Assembly: GCF_900109295.1 (NCBI RefSeq)
Contig: NZ_FOIZ01000002.1
Span: forward strand, 186,001-250,000
Direction: 5' to 3'
Origin: Cognatiyoonia koreensis
Lineage (GTDB): Bacteria; Pseudomonadota; Alphaproteobacteria; Rhodobacterales; Rhodobacteraceae
DNA: 64,000 bases
Both the position numbers and the translations under genes were made by a program. The notes below the pieces were generated by a model, which saw only the letters and a list, made by a program, of their open reading frames with translations, was not told where the DNA came from and ran no database searches. Shown here piece by piece: positions 1 to 9,068 of this stretch. Position 1 is the stretch's first letter, and every line of letters begins with the position of its first letter.

Positions 1-381
1 CACCAGATGTGCAATATCAGGAGATTCCGAGCGATAGCGGTCAAACGTATAACTGGCAAGCAACCAGCCAAGTGCTGCCTCTTCAAGGGCCTGACCGGTC
101 AGCCCGCTCGCGATCTGGTAGGTTCCCAGCGGCAACGCGCGCGCGGCTTGTGCAAAATGAAAGCGCCCGCGTTTGCGTACCGTCGCAGAGCCATTGCCAA
201 CCAGCACCATTGCGATCGCGCCGGTTTTATCCGGGATGATCAGTGTCGTTCCCGGTGCCCCCTTGAAGCCATGCAACTTTGCCCAATCGGTTGCTTCTTT
301 CGGAATCGTATCCAGATGCTCCGCATCAATGACATGAATCGGGATCGCGTCGGCGGTCGCGGCAGCAAAAGTGAGGGACAT
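1..381 (-). CDS. Leucyl aminopeptidase family (M17) protein, N-terminal part only
   Basis: Translating the minus strand from the ATG at 379-381 gives an open frame of 127 residues that runs off the left edge of the window. It resembles the N-terminal domain of M17 leucyl aminopeptidases as found in Rhodobacteraceae: the segment FAQAARALPLGTY and, later, EEAALGWLLASYTFDRY are characteristic of the domain that precedes the catalytic di-metal domain. The catalytic residues lie outside the window, so activity cannot be judged. These enzymes are usually cytoplasmic metallopeptidases that release N-terminal residues. An unknown 139-residue gene lies 115 bp upstream on the same strand. I am sure of the frame and fairly sure of the family. 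Confidence 0.82.
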   Translation of the reverse strand, partial: MSLTFAAATADAIPIHVIDAEHLDTIPKEATDWAKLHGFKGAPGTTLIIPDKTGAIAMVLVGNGSATVRKRGRFHFAQAARALPLGTYQIASGLTGQALEEAALGWLLASYTFDRYRSESPDIAHLV

Positions 382-496
382 GCAGGCTCCTGTATTTTTG
401 CGCTAGGGTAGCGGCTGTTACAGGCGCGACAAGTGGCATTCGAAATGTTGGACGTCGGGATGGTTCAAAAGCATTGAGCGGACGTCTGCAAAACGG

Positions 497-916
497 TCAC
501 ACGCTGTCCCGAAAGCTCCAGACTTCGCTCATCGCAAGATCGAAACAACGCTCAAGCCGCGATAGCGTCGCCTCTATCGCGACGCCGTCAGCCTGTGTTG
601 CCGCATTTCCCAGATGGGTTGCCGCCAGCGCCACCTCAGTCAGGCCGATCTGCCCGGCAATCGCCGCCACACGCCGCGCGGGAAGCGGAATATCCCCGAA
701 CGCGCTTTGACGATGGTGGTCCTGAATCGCGCTAATCCGGTTCGCAAGATTCGCGAGGGTCCGGCATACTGTTTCTTCTGCGACGTCTTCTCCCTGTGCT
801 GCGTAGATTTCAGCCAACGGGTCGGGATCAAGCGCCAAGCGCCCCCTGAACTGGAGGATCGTCACGGTCGAGCCCGCCTGCACAGGCGCGACGGCAAAGA
901 GAGTGTCATGTTTCAT
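497..916 (-). CDS. Conserved hypothetical protein, 139 aa
   Basis: This is an intact 139-residue frame with no family that I recognise. It has no signal peptide and no membrane segment. The C-terminal half looks helical (residues about 60-135, rich in Ala, Leu and Arg), and the N-terminal 40 residues look like beta structure. It lies between the M17 peptidase fragment, which is on the same strand, and the divergently placed carbonic anhydrase. Codon use looks like that of its neighbours, and no competing frame on either strand has a better family match. It is probably a real lineage-specific gene of unknown function. Confidence 0.65.
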   Translation of the reverse strand: MKHDTLFAVAPVQAGSTVTILQFRGRLALDPDPLAEIYAAQGEDVAEETVCRTLANLANRISAIQDHHRQSAFGDIPLPARRVAAIAGQIGLTEVALAATHLGNAATQADGVAIEATLSRLERCFDLAMSEVWSFRDSV

Positions 917-1036
917 GCGCTCAGCCTAGCGAACGCGCGTTCCCAGAAGGTTGAGACAGATGCAAGAAATCCCTCGAAATTCGTGCAAATGCGACGTATT
1001 GAAGAAACAGCCAAAAAGACGACCCGGGACGCCCAC

Positions 1037-1684
1037 ATGAAATATGCCAAGCCTTTGCCTGACTATCTGGTCAGACGCTATCATGGCTGGAAGGCCACGA
1101 CTTATCAGGAAAGCAAGGGCTGGTATCGCAGACTTGCCGAAGACGGGCAGCATCCAAGGGCGATGGTGATCTCGTGCTGTGACAGTCGGGTTCATGTCAC
1201 ATCGATTTTCGGGGCCGATCAGGGGGAATTCTTTATCCACCGCAATATCGCGAACCTTGTCCCGCCCCATAACCCTGACGGTCATCATCACGGCACTTCG
1301 GCAGCGCTGGAATACGCGGTTCGCGGCTTGAAGGTGAGCCATATCATCGTGCTTGGCCATTCAGGCTGCGGTGGTGTGGAAGGGTGTTATCAAATGTGTT
1401 CGGGCGAGGCCCCGGAACTGGATGATCCCAAAAGCTTTGTCGGGCGATGGATGGACATCTTGCGTCCCGGCTTTGAAGAGCTGCCCAAAGGTGACAAGGC
1501 AGAGCGGATGCGGACGCTTGAGAAAGCATCCGTCGTGATTTCGCTTAGTAACCTAATGGGCTTTCCTTTTGTGTCGGACGCCGTCAAGGACGGGAATCTT
1601 TCGTTGCATGGACTTTGGCACGATATCGGCGAAGGTGCGCTGGAAGCCTATGACGCAGAAACAGACGGGTTCGTTCCATTCTAG
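1037..1684 (+). CDS. Beta-class carbonic anhydrase
   Basis: A 215-residue beta-carbonic anhydrase, a cytoplasmic zinc enzyme interconverting CO2 and bicarbonate. The zinc ligands and catalytic dyad are visible: C47 with D49 and R51 in the SCCDSR motif, and H108 and C111 in the HSGCGG motif. The frame stays open far upstream, but similarity to the family begins only at the ATG at 1037 (MKYAKPLPDYLVRRYHGWK), so that start is chosen; another ATG at 989 is possible. The next genes on the strand, 77 bp on, are an SbtA bicarbonate permease and an SbtB-like PII protein. This makes bicarbonate supply for anaplerotic carboxylation a reasonable role. Family assignment is secure. Confidence 0.93.
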   Translation: MKYAKPLPDYLVRRYHGWKATTYQESKGWYRRLAEDGQHPRAMVISCCDSRVHVTSIFGADQGEFFIHRNIANLVPPHNPDGHHHGTSAALEYAVRGLKVSHIIVLGHSGCGGVEGCYQMCSGEAPELDDPKSFVGRWMDILRPGFEELPKGDKAERMRTLEKASVVISLSNLMGFPFVSDAVKDGNLSLHGLWHDIGEGALEAYDAETDGFVPF

Positions 1685-1761
1685 TTCGCAGGTGCCGATC
1701 AATCTGATCTTGCATTCTCCTGCCCCAACGTTAAGCAACGGCAAACGTTCGGGGGCCTACC

Positions 1762-2739
1762 ATGTCGGAAATTGTCAACCTCGCATTGGCGAACCTGATA
1801 TCGCCGATCATTCTTAGCTTTGCGCTGGGTTTGGCTGCCGCGCTTGCCCGATCCGATCTGACAATCCCCGAAGCCGTTGCCAAAGGCATGTCGATCTACC
1901 TTCTTTTCGCGATCGGCTTCAAAGGCGGGGCCAGCGTCGCCTCACATGGCGTGGATGGCACCCTTCTTGCAGCGGTCGGTGCGGGGATCGTGCTATCGTT
2001 TGGCTTGCCCTTTGTCGCCTTTGGGCTTTTGCGCCTGATCACACGGCTGGAGCCGCTGGATGCCGCTGCTGTGGCTGCACATTACGGATCGATCTCGATT
2101 GTCACTTTCGTTGCGGGTACGTCCGTCTTGCAAGAACGGATGATTGACTCTGAAGGCTATATGGTTGCTGTCGCGGCCGCGATGGAAGCCCCGGCCATCC
2201 TGTCCGCGCTTTGGCTTGTGGCCCGCGGTGGTGGCAACGGCAAGATGGCACCCGGACTGCTGCGGGAAATCATGCTGAATGGGTCAATCGTCTTGCTGGT
2301 CGGATCCTTCGTGATTGGCATGGTGACCGGTGAAAAGGGACTTGCCCAGATCGCACCTTTCATCGTGTCGCCCTTTCAAGGCGTCTTGTGCCTGTTCCTG
2401 CTTGATATGGGTCTGATCGCGGGACGTGGACTGCGTCAGGCAAAAGGGATCGTGACACTGCCAATGGTGGCGTTCGGCATCCTCATGCCGATGATCGGGT
2501 CGCTGACCGGCCTCGCGCTTGGCGTCGTGATCGGCCTGTCCCTCGGCGGGATTGTGATGCTGATGATCCTTGCAGCATCTGCCAGCTATATTGCTGTCCC
2601 TGCCGCTATGCGTGTCGCATTGCCAAAGGCCAACCCGGCTATATATCTCACGCTGTCATTGGGGGTCACCTTCCCGTTTAACTTGACGCTTGGTATTCCG
2701 ATCTATCTTGCCATCGCCCAAACAGTCACCGGAGGCTGA
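1762..2739 (+). CDS. sbtA: SbtA-type sodium-dependent bicarbonate permease
   Basis: A 325-residue integral membrane protein with about ten hydrophobic segments in two halves, joined by a short Gly-rich cytoplasmic stretch near residue 155. It resembles the sodium-dependent bicarbonate transporter (DUF897/SbtA) family, including the IGFKGG segment near residues 52-57 and the AHYGSISIVTF segment near 114-124. In cyanobacteria SbtA takes up bicarbonate with Na+ and is gated by SbtB. Here the central loop is shorter than in the cyanobacterial protein. The stop codon lies within the ribosome-binding region of the following sbtB-like gene, so the two are probably translationally coupled. Direction, partner gene and upstream carbonic anhydrase all agree with the call. 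Confidence 0.88.
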   Translation: MSEIVNLALANLISPIILSFALGLAAALARSDLTIPEAVAKGMSIYLLFAIGFKGGASVASHGVDGTLLAAVGAGIVLSFGLPFVAFGLLRLITRLEPLDAAAVAAHYGSISIVTFVAGTSVLQERMIDSEGYMVAVAAAMEAPAILSALWLVARGGGNGKMAPGLLREIMLNGSIVLLVGSFVIGMVTGEKGLAQIAPFIVSPFQGVLCLFLLDMGLIAGRGLRQAKGIVTLPMVAFGILMPMIGSLTGLALGVVIGLSLGGIVMLMILAASASYIAVPAAMRVALPKANPAIYLTLSLGVTFPFNLTLGIPIYLAIAQTVTGG

Positions 2740-2740
2740 C

Positions 2741-3049
2741 ATGGAAATGCACTCAGCAAAGCGCGTATCGATCGTGATCGAAGCCCCGCTTGAAAGCCGC
2801 CTGACCGATGCCCTGATGGAAGCGGGTGTGACCGGATATACGATCATGCCAGTCACCGGCGGTTCGGGCCGATCGGGACAATGGACACGTGATGGTCAGT
2901 TGGGCCGATCCGGCATGGTCAATGTGATTTGCCTCATCAAACCGGAACGACTGGACGGTTTGCTTAAAGCCGCTTTCACTGTGGTTGAGCCACATATCGG
3001 TGTCGTATCTGTCACCGACGCGCAGGTGCTGCGGGCAGAGCGGTTCTAG
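2741..3049 (+). CDS. sbtB: SbtB-like PII signalling protein
   Basis: A 102-residue PII-like protein. The start at 2741 is chosen because GGAGG lies just upstream and overlaps the sbtA stop. The ferredoxin-like betaalphabeta pattern is visible, with a Gly/Ser-rich T-loop around residues 37-52 and a second strand VNVICLI. In cyanobacteria SbtB binds adenine nucleotides, including cAMP, and clamps SbtA; the same role is inferred here from position. It lacks the C-terminal Cys-containing redox loop known from some cyanobacterial SbtB proteins and ends in AERF. It is distinct from the classical GlnK at 16515-16853. Its stop overlaps the stop of the convergent ligase gene in a CTAG sequence. Confidence 0.8.
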   Translation: MEMHSAKRVSIVIEAPLESRLTDALMEAGVTGYTIMPVTGGSGRSGQWTRDGQLGRSGMVNVICLIKPERLDGLLKAAFTVVEPHIGVVSVTDAQVLRAERF

Positions 3050-4179
3050 AGACCTTCGCCGAATTCCGAAATCAGTGACTGAACCACGGCGCGCAATGCT
3101 TCGGGTTCGTCGGCCCCGTCCTTCAACGCCGCCTGATATGTCGCAACTTGCCGGTCTGCACTGGTCCCATCGCGCAAGATGTGGCGTGTGTGCTGGACCT
3201 CATCAAGACAGCCCAATGCGCCCGCGTGCGGCGTGACCAGTGCGATCAACTCTTCCAGCATGTCCGAAAAGGGAACCACCTCGCCGGCACCGAAATCGAT
3301 CAGACCTTTTGAGATGCCATACCGCTGTGCCCGCCAGCGGTTTTCCTCAATGAGGAAACGCTCGTACTGCCGCCAGCGCATGTTTTGGCGACCTAGGCTG
3401 TGCAGCATCGCCATGATGCTTTGCGTCAGGGCCGTCAGGGCCATGGCATCGTCAATGCGAGGTGAGACGTCGCAAATGCGTGACTCGAGCGTTGGAAACC
3501 GCGCCGAGGGTCGCAGATCCCACCAGATTTTGGTCGAGTCCTCGATGATTCCCGTGTCCACGATCGCCTGAACCGAGCGATCGAATTCAGAATAGCTGGC
3601 AAATATGGGCGGGATGCCAGTGCGTGGCAAGTTGTCGAAAACGGTCAACCGATAGGACCGCAATCCTGTTTCAGTGCCTTCCCAGAATGGAGAGGACGTC
3701 GAAAGTGCCAGCAGATGCGGTAAGAAATACGAGAACTGATTCAAAAGATCGATCCGCAGATCATCATCGTCGATCCCGACGTGAACGTGCATCCCGCAGA
3801 TGAGCATCCGCCGGGCCACCCCTGCAAGATCCTTTTCAAGCGTCCGATACCGTTCCTTTTCGGTGAAATTCTGTTTGTGCCAATCCGCGAACGGATGGGT
3901 GGAGGCCGCAATCGGCGCGAGGCCATAGTGACTGCAGACGTTTTTTACCGTGCGACGCAGATGCGCCAGATCCGCGCGTGCCTCTGCGACCGTTGCGCAA
4001 ACACCGGTGCCGACTTCGATTTGGCAACGCAGGAACTCTGGGCTGACCTTGTCCCCCAGTTCATCAATGCAGTTCTGCATCAACGCGTCGGGTGCAGCTA
4101 CAAGGTCCAGCGTTTTTGCATCAACGATCAGGTATTCTTCTTCAACACCCAGCGTGAATGGCGGCGGAGAATGGTCCAT
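3046..4179 (-). CDS. YbdK-family carboxylate-amine ligase (glutamate-cysteine ligase 2-like)
   Basis: A 377-residue member of the YbdK branch of the glutamate-cysteine ligase superfamily, beginning with the typical [13 protein letters not shown] segment and carrying the [10 protein letters not shown] metal/nucleotide-site motif near residues 128-137. YbdK has weak glutamate-cysteine ligase activity; the physiological substrate in most organisms is unknown, so only the ATP-grasp-like ligase class is safe. The start at MDHSPPP is preferred over an ATG 18 bp upstream because family similarity begins there. It converges on sbtB with overlapping stop codons and appears to be a single-gene unit. 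Confidence 0.88.
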   Translation of the reverse strand: MDHSPPPFTLGVEEEYLIVDAKTLDLVAAPDALMQNCIDELGDKVSPEFLRCQIEVGTGVCATVAEARADLAHLRRTVKNVCSHYGLAPIAASTHPFADWHKQNFTEKERYRTLEKDLAGVARRMLICGMHVHVGIDDDDLRIDLLNQFSYFLPHLLALSTSSPFWEGTETGLRSYRLTVFDNLPRTGIPPIFASYSEFDRSVQAIVDTGIIEDSTKIWWDLRPSARFPTLESRICDVSPRIDDAMALTALTQSIMAMLHSLGRQNMRWRQYERFLIEENRWRAQRYGISKGLIDFGAGEVVPFSDMLEELIALVTPHAGALGCLDEVQHTRHILRDGTSADRQVATYQAALKDGADEPEALRAVVQSLISEFGEGL

Positions 4180-4315
4180 CGTCGATCTTCCTTGCACAGC
4201 ATTTCCGTAAAGCTAACAACTTTGCCGCGAATGTCAGTATTGAATGCCTGACGGTCCCCTTTCGGGGAAAGCCCCCCGTTTCGTCGCAAGATGGATGGCC
4301 GGACGATAGCGGTGC

Positions 4316-5962
4316 TTATTCCAACCTGAACCCGCTGGGCCACGTCAGTGCGTAATCGACGATGATCTGCGTTTCCTCTCCGGCAGCTAGGTCGATTGTC
4401 CATTCCAAGACACCGCGCTGCCCGTTGAACTGTGACAGCTCATAATCGGGGTCGGCGGTATACGTGATCTCTAGGTCTGTCTGTTCCGAATAGGGTGCCC
4501 CTTCAAAGACCTGGATCTGCCAGTCCTCGGTCGTGAGGTTTTCCAGCGTCAGCGTTACGGTTTCATTGCGTTGGTTTTCCTGCGCGATAATACCGACCGC
4601 ACCCTGTAACAGGTTTGGTGCATTGCGCTTGGTCAGAAGTCCCTGAATGCCGCCAAAGCCGATCTCGGTCGTTTGACCTGGCTGGATTCGTCGCAGATCA
4701 TCGAAACCGACAAGAACGCCGTTGGCAAAGTAACGGGCCGGACCGTCCAGCAAAATATCGTCGCCGTTCGTAAACTTGACCATTCGGTAGGCAACGTTTT
4801 CCTTTGCCGGCACGGCGCGGGCGCGTTGTGTCGCATCAAAGGTCAGTTCATCCAATGGCAGCCGCAAGTCTTCGACACCGTTGCGGATGCTTACCGGGCG
4901 TGGATAGTCATACGACGCAGCGATTCCATCGGGGGATCGGCGCGACAGAGAAACTGTTGCGGGTATATCGGCAACAACGACTGGTGCCTCCAGAACAGCA
5001 GGTGCGAGTCCGCCAGAATTCCCGGTGTCCAAGCGCTGACGTGCCAGATATTCCTCTTCGCTGATGATGCTTTTGCGTTCACCGAAGGCACGATAAGGCG
5101 TTGCGCGTCCGCTGGGTTCGGCTGTGGACAGGATCAATGCGACATCGACCCAGTCCTGCCCGGTACTTTGGGAAATGACCACGTTGCGTTCGATCAGCAG
5201 CGTTGGACTGTCGCCAGTGGTCAGCCGGAGATTATAGTCAGGGGCCCAGGATGCCTCGCCCTCAATGCTTGTGATATCAAAGCCGACACTGGTGGCTTCG
5301 GCGACATCAACGGCAAAGGTCAGTGTGGCACGGTCGTCTGACGGCGCGATCAAGGCAGCCAGCGCCTGTTCGGCGGTTGCCAACGCTTTTCTGTCGTCCG
5401 CCTGCGCACGTTCCGCTGCAAGAGCTTCTTGTTCGGCTGCAAAGGCGGACCGTCTTAGCACAAGAATTTCCGCGCCTACCATGTCTGCCAGTGCTTGAAC
5501 CGCGCCTACATCATCCGGGTCTGTGGTTGTTGCAGTAAGCCCACGCAAGAATGCGACCTGTTCTTCTGCTGCAAGCGACCGCAATCTGATTTCGCTGATG
5601 GCCACATCACTTTGGCGCAGCACTTCTTGCAACCGGTCGACTTCGGCTTGGGCGGCCAGAACGTTTTCGGATCTGGTGTCAGGCAAAGCGGGCATACGTC
5701 CTGTGGCAAGGTTAACGGCCCCGATCGTGATGCCCTGATCTGCAGTGACTTCAACAAACTCTGCACGCAGCTGCGCTGGTAGATTAGGCACGATGATCGT
5801 GTGATTTCCCGCGGGCAGGTCGATCGTCGCCTCGCGCAGGACGCTGGCAGCGCTGGGATAAATGGTCACGGCGGTCGGGTCTGCGGTAGCGACAAAGGTC
5901 TCGGCTGAAACGATCTGCGCGGTGACTGCGAATGTGGCTGCTGCGATTGGTGTAAGGCGCAT
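4316..5962 (-). CDS. Exported DUF4139/DUF4140 protein (mucoidy-inhibitor MuiA-like)
   Basis: A 548-residue protein with a signal peptide (residues 1-20, cleavage predicted after VSA). The N-terminal region, roughly residues 28-110, matches the DUF4140 beta domain. Residues about 105-215 form an Ala/Glu/Gln-rich coiled coil, and the remainder is the large beta-rich DUF4139 domain, with the conserved segment SWAPDYNLRL near its start. The family name comes from MuiA, linked to mucoid growth; the biochemical activity is unknown. It stands alone between the YbdK ligase and asd, all on the minus strand. Family assignment is firm and function open. Confidence 0.85.
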   Translation of the reverse strand: MRLTPIAAATFAVTAQIVSAETFVATADPTAVTIYPSAASVLREATIDLPAGNHTIIVPNLPAQLRAEFVEVTADQGITIGAVNLATGRMPALPDTRSENVLAAQAEVDRLQEVLRQSDVAISEIRLRSLAAEEQVAFLRGLTATTTDPDDVGAVQALADMVGAEILVLRRSAFAAEQEALAAERAQADDRKALATAEQALAALIAPSDDRATLTFAVDVAEATSVGFDITSIEGEASWAPDYNLRLTTGDSPTLLIERNVVISQSTGQDWVDVALILSTAEPSGRATPYRAFGERKSIISEEEYLARQRLDTGNSGGLAPAVLEAPVVVADIPATVSLSRRSPDGIAASYDYPRPVSIRNGVEDLRLPLDELTFDATQRARAVPAKENVAYRMVKFTNGDDILLDGPARYFANGVLVGFDDLRRIQPGQTTEIGFGGIQGLLTKRNAPNLLQGAVGIIAQENQRNETVTLTLENLTTEDWQIQVFEGAPYSEQTDLEITYTADPDYELSQFNGQRGVLEWTIDLAAGEETQIIVDYALTWPSGFRLE

Positions 5963-6042
5963 GGCGTACTGTCCCTGTATTTTTTGTTTACCATGCCCAG
6001 CAGCGTCCGCATTGCCAAGTTAACAATCGCGTCGTCATGAAA

Positions 6043-6072
6043 GAAACCCTGCCGCGATTGCGACAGGGTTTC
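6043..6072 (-). terminator. Hairpin terminator downstream of asd
   Basis: A perfect 9-bp inverted repeat, GAAACCCTG with CAGGGTTTC, separated by 12 bases, lies about 30 bp past the asd stop on the minus strand. It is followed on that strand by a short TTTC run rather than a long T-tract, so it may be an imperfect intrinsic terminator. Confidence 0.6.
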
Positions 6073-6101
6073 CGGGTCGATTAGATCTGTCGTTTCGCCT
6101 T

Positions 6102-7124
6102 CTAGCCTTTCTTAAGGCACTCGCGTCCAAGCAGTTCGGCGATCTGGACGGCGTTCAATGCCGCACCTTTGCGCAGGTTGTCGGACACGCACCACAGGTT
6201 CAGGCCGTTGTCGATCGTAGAATCCTGACGGATGCGCGAAATGAAGGTCGCGAAATCGCCGACACATTCGATCGGTGTCACGTAGCCACCGTCTTCGCGC
6301 TTGTCGATCACCATGACGCCCGGTGCTTCGCGCAGGATGTCGCGGGCTTCGTCTTCATCAAGGAACTCTTCGAATTCGATGTTGACCGCTTCGGAGTGAC
6401 CTACGAACACAGGCACGCGGACACATGTCGCCGTGACCTTGATGGATTTATCGACGATCTTCTTTGTCTCCGCGACCATCTTCCATTCTTCCTTGGTCGA
6501 CCCGTCATCCATGAAAACGTCGATATGCGGAATGACGTTAAACGCGATCTGCTTGGTGAACTTCTTGGGCGGCTTGTCGTCGGTCGGATTGTAGATGGAT
6601 TTGGTCTGGTCCCACAGTTCATCAATCCCTTCCTTGCCCGCTCCGGACACGGATTGGTAGGTGCTCACGACGACGCGCTTGATCCGCGCGCGATCGTGCA
6701 GCGGCTTCAAAGCCACGACCATCTGAGCTGTCGAACAATTCGGATTCGCGATGATATTCTTGTTCTTGTAGCCGTGGATCGCATCCGCGTTCACTTCGGG
6801 GACAATTAGCGGCACTTCGGAGTCGTAGCGATAGAGCGACGAGTTATCGATCACGACACATCCGGCCTTTGCAGCCAAAGGCGCATATTTCTTGGTCGCA
6901 TCGGACCCGACAGCAAACAGCGCCATGTCCCAACCCGTGAAGTCGAACGTATCAAGGTCTTTCGTGGTTAGGGTTCTGTCGCCGAAAGATACTTCGCTCC
7001 CCAGCGATTTTCGGCTGGCCAACACTGCAATTTCATCCACAGGGAACTGACGCTCCGCGAGGATATTGAGCATTTCGCGACCCACGTTGCCCGTGGCGCC
7101 AACGACGACGATTCTATAACCCAT
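6102..7124 (-). CDS. asd: Aspartate-semialdehyde dehydrogenase
   Basis: A 340-residue enzyme reducing aspartyl phosphate to aspartate semialdehyde with NADPH, the branch point to lysine/diaminopimelate, threonine and methionine. The N-terminal nucleotide-binding motif GATGNVGREM (residues 9-18) and the catalytic cysteine C130 in NPNCSTAQ are clear; the substrate-binding segment GAGKEG follows. Length and motifs match the proteobacterial enzyme. It is followed by a hairpin terminator and its upstream neighbour, an MFS transporter, is 60 bp away on the same strand. Essential housekeeping gene; assignment secure. Confidence 0.96.
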   Translation of the reverse strand: MGYRIVVVGATGNVGREMLNILAERQFPVDEIAVLASRKSLGSEVSFGDRTLTTKDLDTFDFTGWDMALFAVGSDATKKYAPLAAKAGCVVIDNSSLYRYDSEVPLIVPEVNADAIHGYKNKNIIANPNCSTAQMVVALKPLHDRARIKRVVVSTYQSVSGAGKEGIDELWDQTKSIYNPTDDKPPKKFTKQIAFNVIPHIDVFMDDGSTKEEWKMVAETKKIVDKSIKVTATCVRVPVFVGHSEAVNIEFEEFLDEDEARDILREAPGVMVIDKREDGGYVTPIECVGDFATFISRIRQDSTIDNGLNLWCVSDNLRKGAALNAVQIAELLGRECLKKG

Positions 7125-7184
7125 TGATCCTATCCTTGGTTAAACCGCTGCCCCTTTACCGTGCAGGCGCAGCGAAGGGAAGGA

Positions 7185-8363
7185 TTAGTCCGTGCGATCG
7201 CGACTGAAGAGGTAGGCAACCAGCCCCAATGCCATCACACTTGCGAAAAAGATGAAGATCAAAACGTAGGGATCATGCGCCTGTTTCCAGTTCGTCACGC
7301 CATAGGTGTGAATCGGTCCTGTCGCAAATTGGGCAAGCCCGACCCCGCCAATACTGAATAGGTTCATCAGGGTGACACCACGTCCTGTCAGGTGCGGCGG
7401 GACGAAAGCCTTGGCATGGGCGATCAGTACTGCGTATGTCGATCCGCCCAGACCGACAGCCGCCAGAAGCGCGGTTGAAACCCAGAGATCCCGACTCGGC
7501 GCGAGAATAAGCCCGATCAGTGCGACAAGCCCGATACTGTTGCCGACAAAGATCACCCATTTTCGTGTTCCAAGAATCCGATCCAATGGCCCATACAGGA
7601 AATTGCCCGCGATCATGGCCAGGCCCATAATCAGCGTCACCACACCGATTGTCTGCGCATCTGACAAGAAAACGTCCGCAACGTAAGGACCGGCCCAAAG
7701 TCCGCGAATCCCGGCAGCCGGCGCATAATTGACGAAAACCATCGCGATGATCGGCCAGAGCACCGGCATTTTCAGAAGGTCCAGCACCGAACCCTTTTCA
7801 GTGCTTTCGACGCGTTCAGGGTCTGTCACCAGAACCCAGATCAGGACGGCAACGATCAGTGATAGGCCGCCCAGCCCCAACATGGTCTCGCGCCAGCCAA
7901 GTGCTGCAACAGTCCAGGCCATCGGGGCGGAGCCTGCGATATTTCCAAGCGATCCGATACCAATCATCGCCCCCGCAAGGGTCGCGAACATTCTTGCGGA
8001 AAAGCCGCGCGCCAACAGGTAGTATCCGGCCATCAACACAGGCGAACAACCGACGCCAATCAGGGCCATCGCAAGCGTGATATGCAACGGGCTTTGTGCC
8101 AGCGCGAACACAAGCGCGCCGCCGCCTGCCCCAAAGGCAAAAAGGGCGGTTGCCGTGCGGCGAGGTCCGATCCGGTCAAGCGCTGATCCCACCGGGATCT
8201 GCATCGCTGCAAAAACAAGAAACCAAATCCCGGACGCAAAGCTTAGATCGCTGGGGGCTGCACCGATATCTGCCTGAAGATCGACGGTCAGAACCGGCAG
8301 GAAGGCCCGATAGAACTGCGACAGCACATAGGCGAGGATCAGAACAAATAAGCCGCGCTTCAC
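7185..8363 (-). CDS. MFS transporter
   Basis: A 392-residue major facilitator superfamily permease with about twelve hydrophobic segments. The loop between segments 2 and 3 holds DRIGPRRT (near residues 63-70), a form of the MFS signature. Substrate cannot be read from sequence. Its start overlaps by four bases (ATGA) the stop of the racemase-like gene upstream at 8360-8986, so the two form one transcription unit. That coupling suggests a transported amino acid or dicarboxylate, which is an inference only. Confidence 0.85.
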   Translation of the reverse strand: MKRGLFVLILAYVLSQFYRAFLPVLTVDLQADIGAAPSDLSFASGIWFLVFAAMQIPVGSALDRIGPRRTATALFAFGAGGGALVFALAQSPLHITLAMALIGVGCSPVLMAGYYLLARGFSARMFATLAGAMIGIGSLGNIAGSAPMAWTVAALGWRETMLGLGGLSLIVAVLIWVLVTDPERVESTEKGSVLDLLKMPVLWPIIAMVFVNYAPAAGIRGLWAGPYVADVFLSDAQTIGVVTLIMGLAMIAGNFLYGPLDRILGTRKWVIFVGNSIGLVALIGLILAPSRDLWVSTALLAAVGLGGSTYAVLIAHAKAFVPPHLTGRGVTLMNLFSIGGVGLAQFATGPIHTYGVTNWKQAHDPYVLIFIFFASVMALGLVAYLFSRDRTD

Positions 8364-8986
8364 GATTTCGCCTGCGCTACGGTCGCCTGCGCCGCCAGTA
8401 AGGGCGACGTCAGTACGGGTATTCCAAGATCTGCCAGCAATGGTGCCGCGCCCTGCATGGAGGCTTGCGCGAGAACTACACTGTTATGGTCATTCACAGC
8501 CGTTCGCACTGACGCGGCGACTGCAGTGGCAAAGCCGGTTTTGTCACCATTCTCGAAAAACGGCCATGCCCCGGCGCAACAATGAACCGTCACATCCAAT
8601 GGCAGACCAAGCCCTTGCGTAGCGGATTCCAGAACGGAGAGTGACGGGCCGCGCGTGCTTTCCAGACAGATGGCCATCAAAACCTTCGGGCCGGTTCTGA
8701 CCGCCTCTTCCATCATCGGGCGATCCACGCGCAACACGCGCGGGTCTGCAAGCTCATCAACCATCGTGCCAAGTGTGGAACAGGTGCACAGCACTGCATC
8801 GCCATCCAGTGCCGACAATGCCGCAAGCGTATCAGCGCGGATGCCGGGGATACCTTCGGTCTGGGCGCGCGCCAACAGATCACCACGAATGACATGCGAA
8901 ACCTCTGCCTGCGGTGCGATTTCCCTGAATAAGACATCGAACGTCGGGATATGAATGTCCATTGTATGCAGGCAGGTTATTTTCAT
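8360..8986 (-). CDS. Aspartate/glutamate racemase-like protein
   Basis: A 208-residue protein of the Asp/Glu/hydantoin racemase fold. The two cysteine centres used by cofactor-independent racemases are visible: a CTCSTLG segment around residues 68-74 and a HCCAGAW segment in the C-terminal half. The chosen start (MKITCLHT) gives the normal beta-strand beginning; an upstream in-frame start would add 21 residues with no family resemblance. The gene is coupled to the downstream MFS transporter and diverges from the bciB-like gene. It may racemise an acidic amino acid, but hydantoin racemases and maleate isomerases share the fold, so the substrate is open. Confidence 0.72.
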   Translation of the reverse strand: MKITCLHTMDIHIPTFDVLFREIAPQAEVSHVIRGDLLARAQTEGIPGIRADTLAALSALDGDAVLCTCSTLGTMVDELADPRVLRVDRPMMEEAVRTGPKVLMAICLESTRGPSLSVLESATQGLGLPLDVTVHCCAGAWPFFENGDKTGFATAVAASVRTAVNDHNSVVLAQASMQGAAPLLADLGIPVLTSPLLAAQATVAQAKS

Positions 8987-9068
8987 TCCGGTTTCGTGAC
9001 ATGCGGCCCATGGCTGCACAAGTGTCAATCTGACTGGACACACACCCATGCCCAGCTAGAGTGCCGTC

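Noticed and set aside
614..1036. Long upstream extension of the carbonic anhydrase reading frame (141 extra residues)
   Set aside because: The extension overlaps the 139-residue gene on the other strand, is low in family similarity, and carbonic anhydrase similarity begins at the ATG at 1037.
4673..5341. 222-residue plus-strand frame opposite the DUF4139 gene
   Set aside because: It is antisense to a gene with clear domains and signal peptide; the composition (many Cys, Gln, Arg) is that of a shadow frame.
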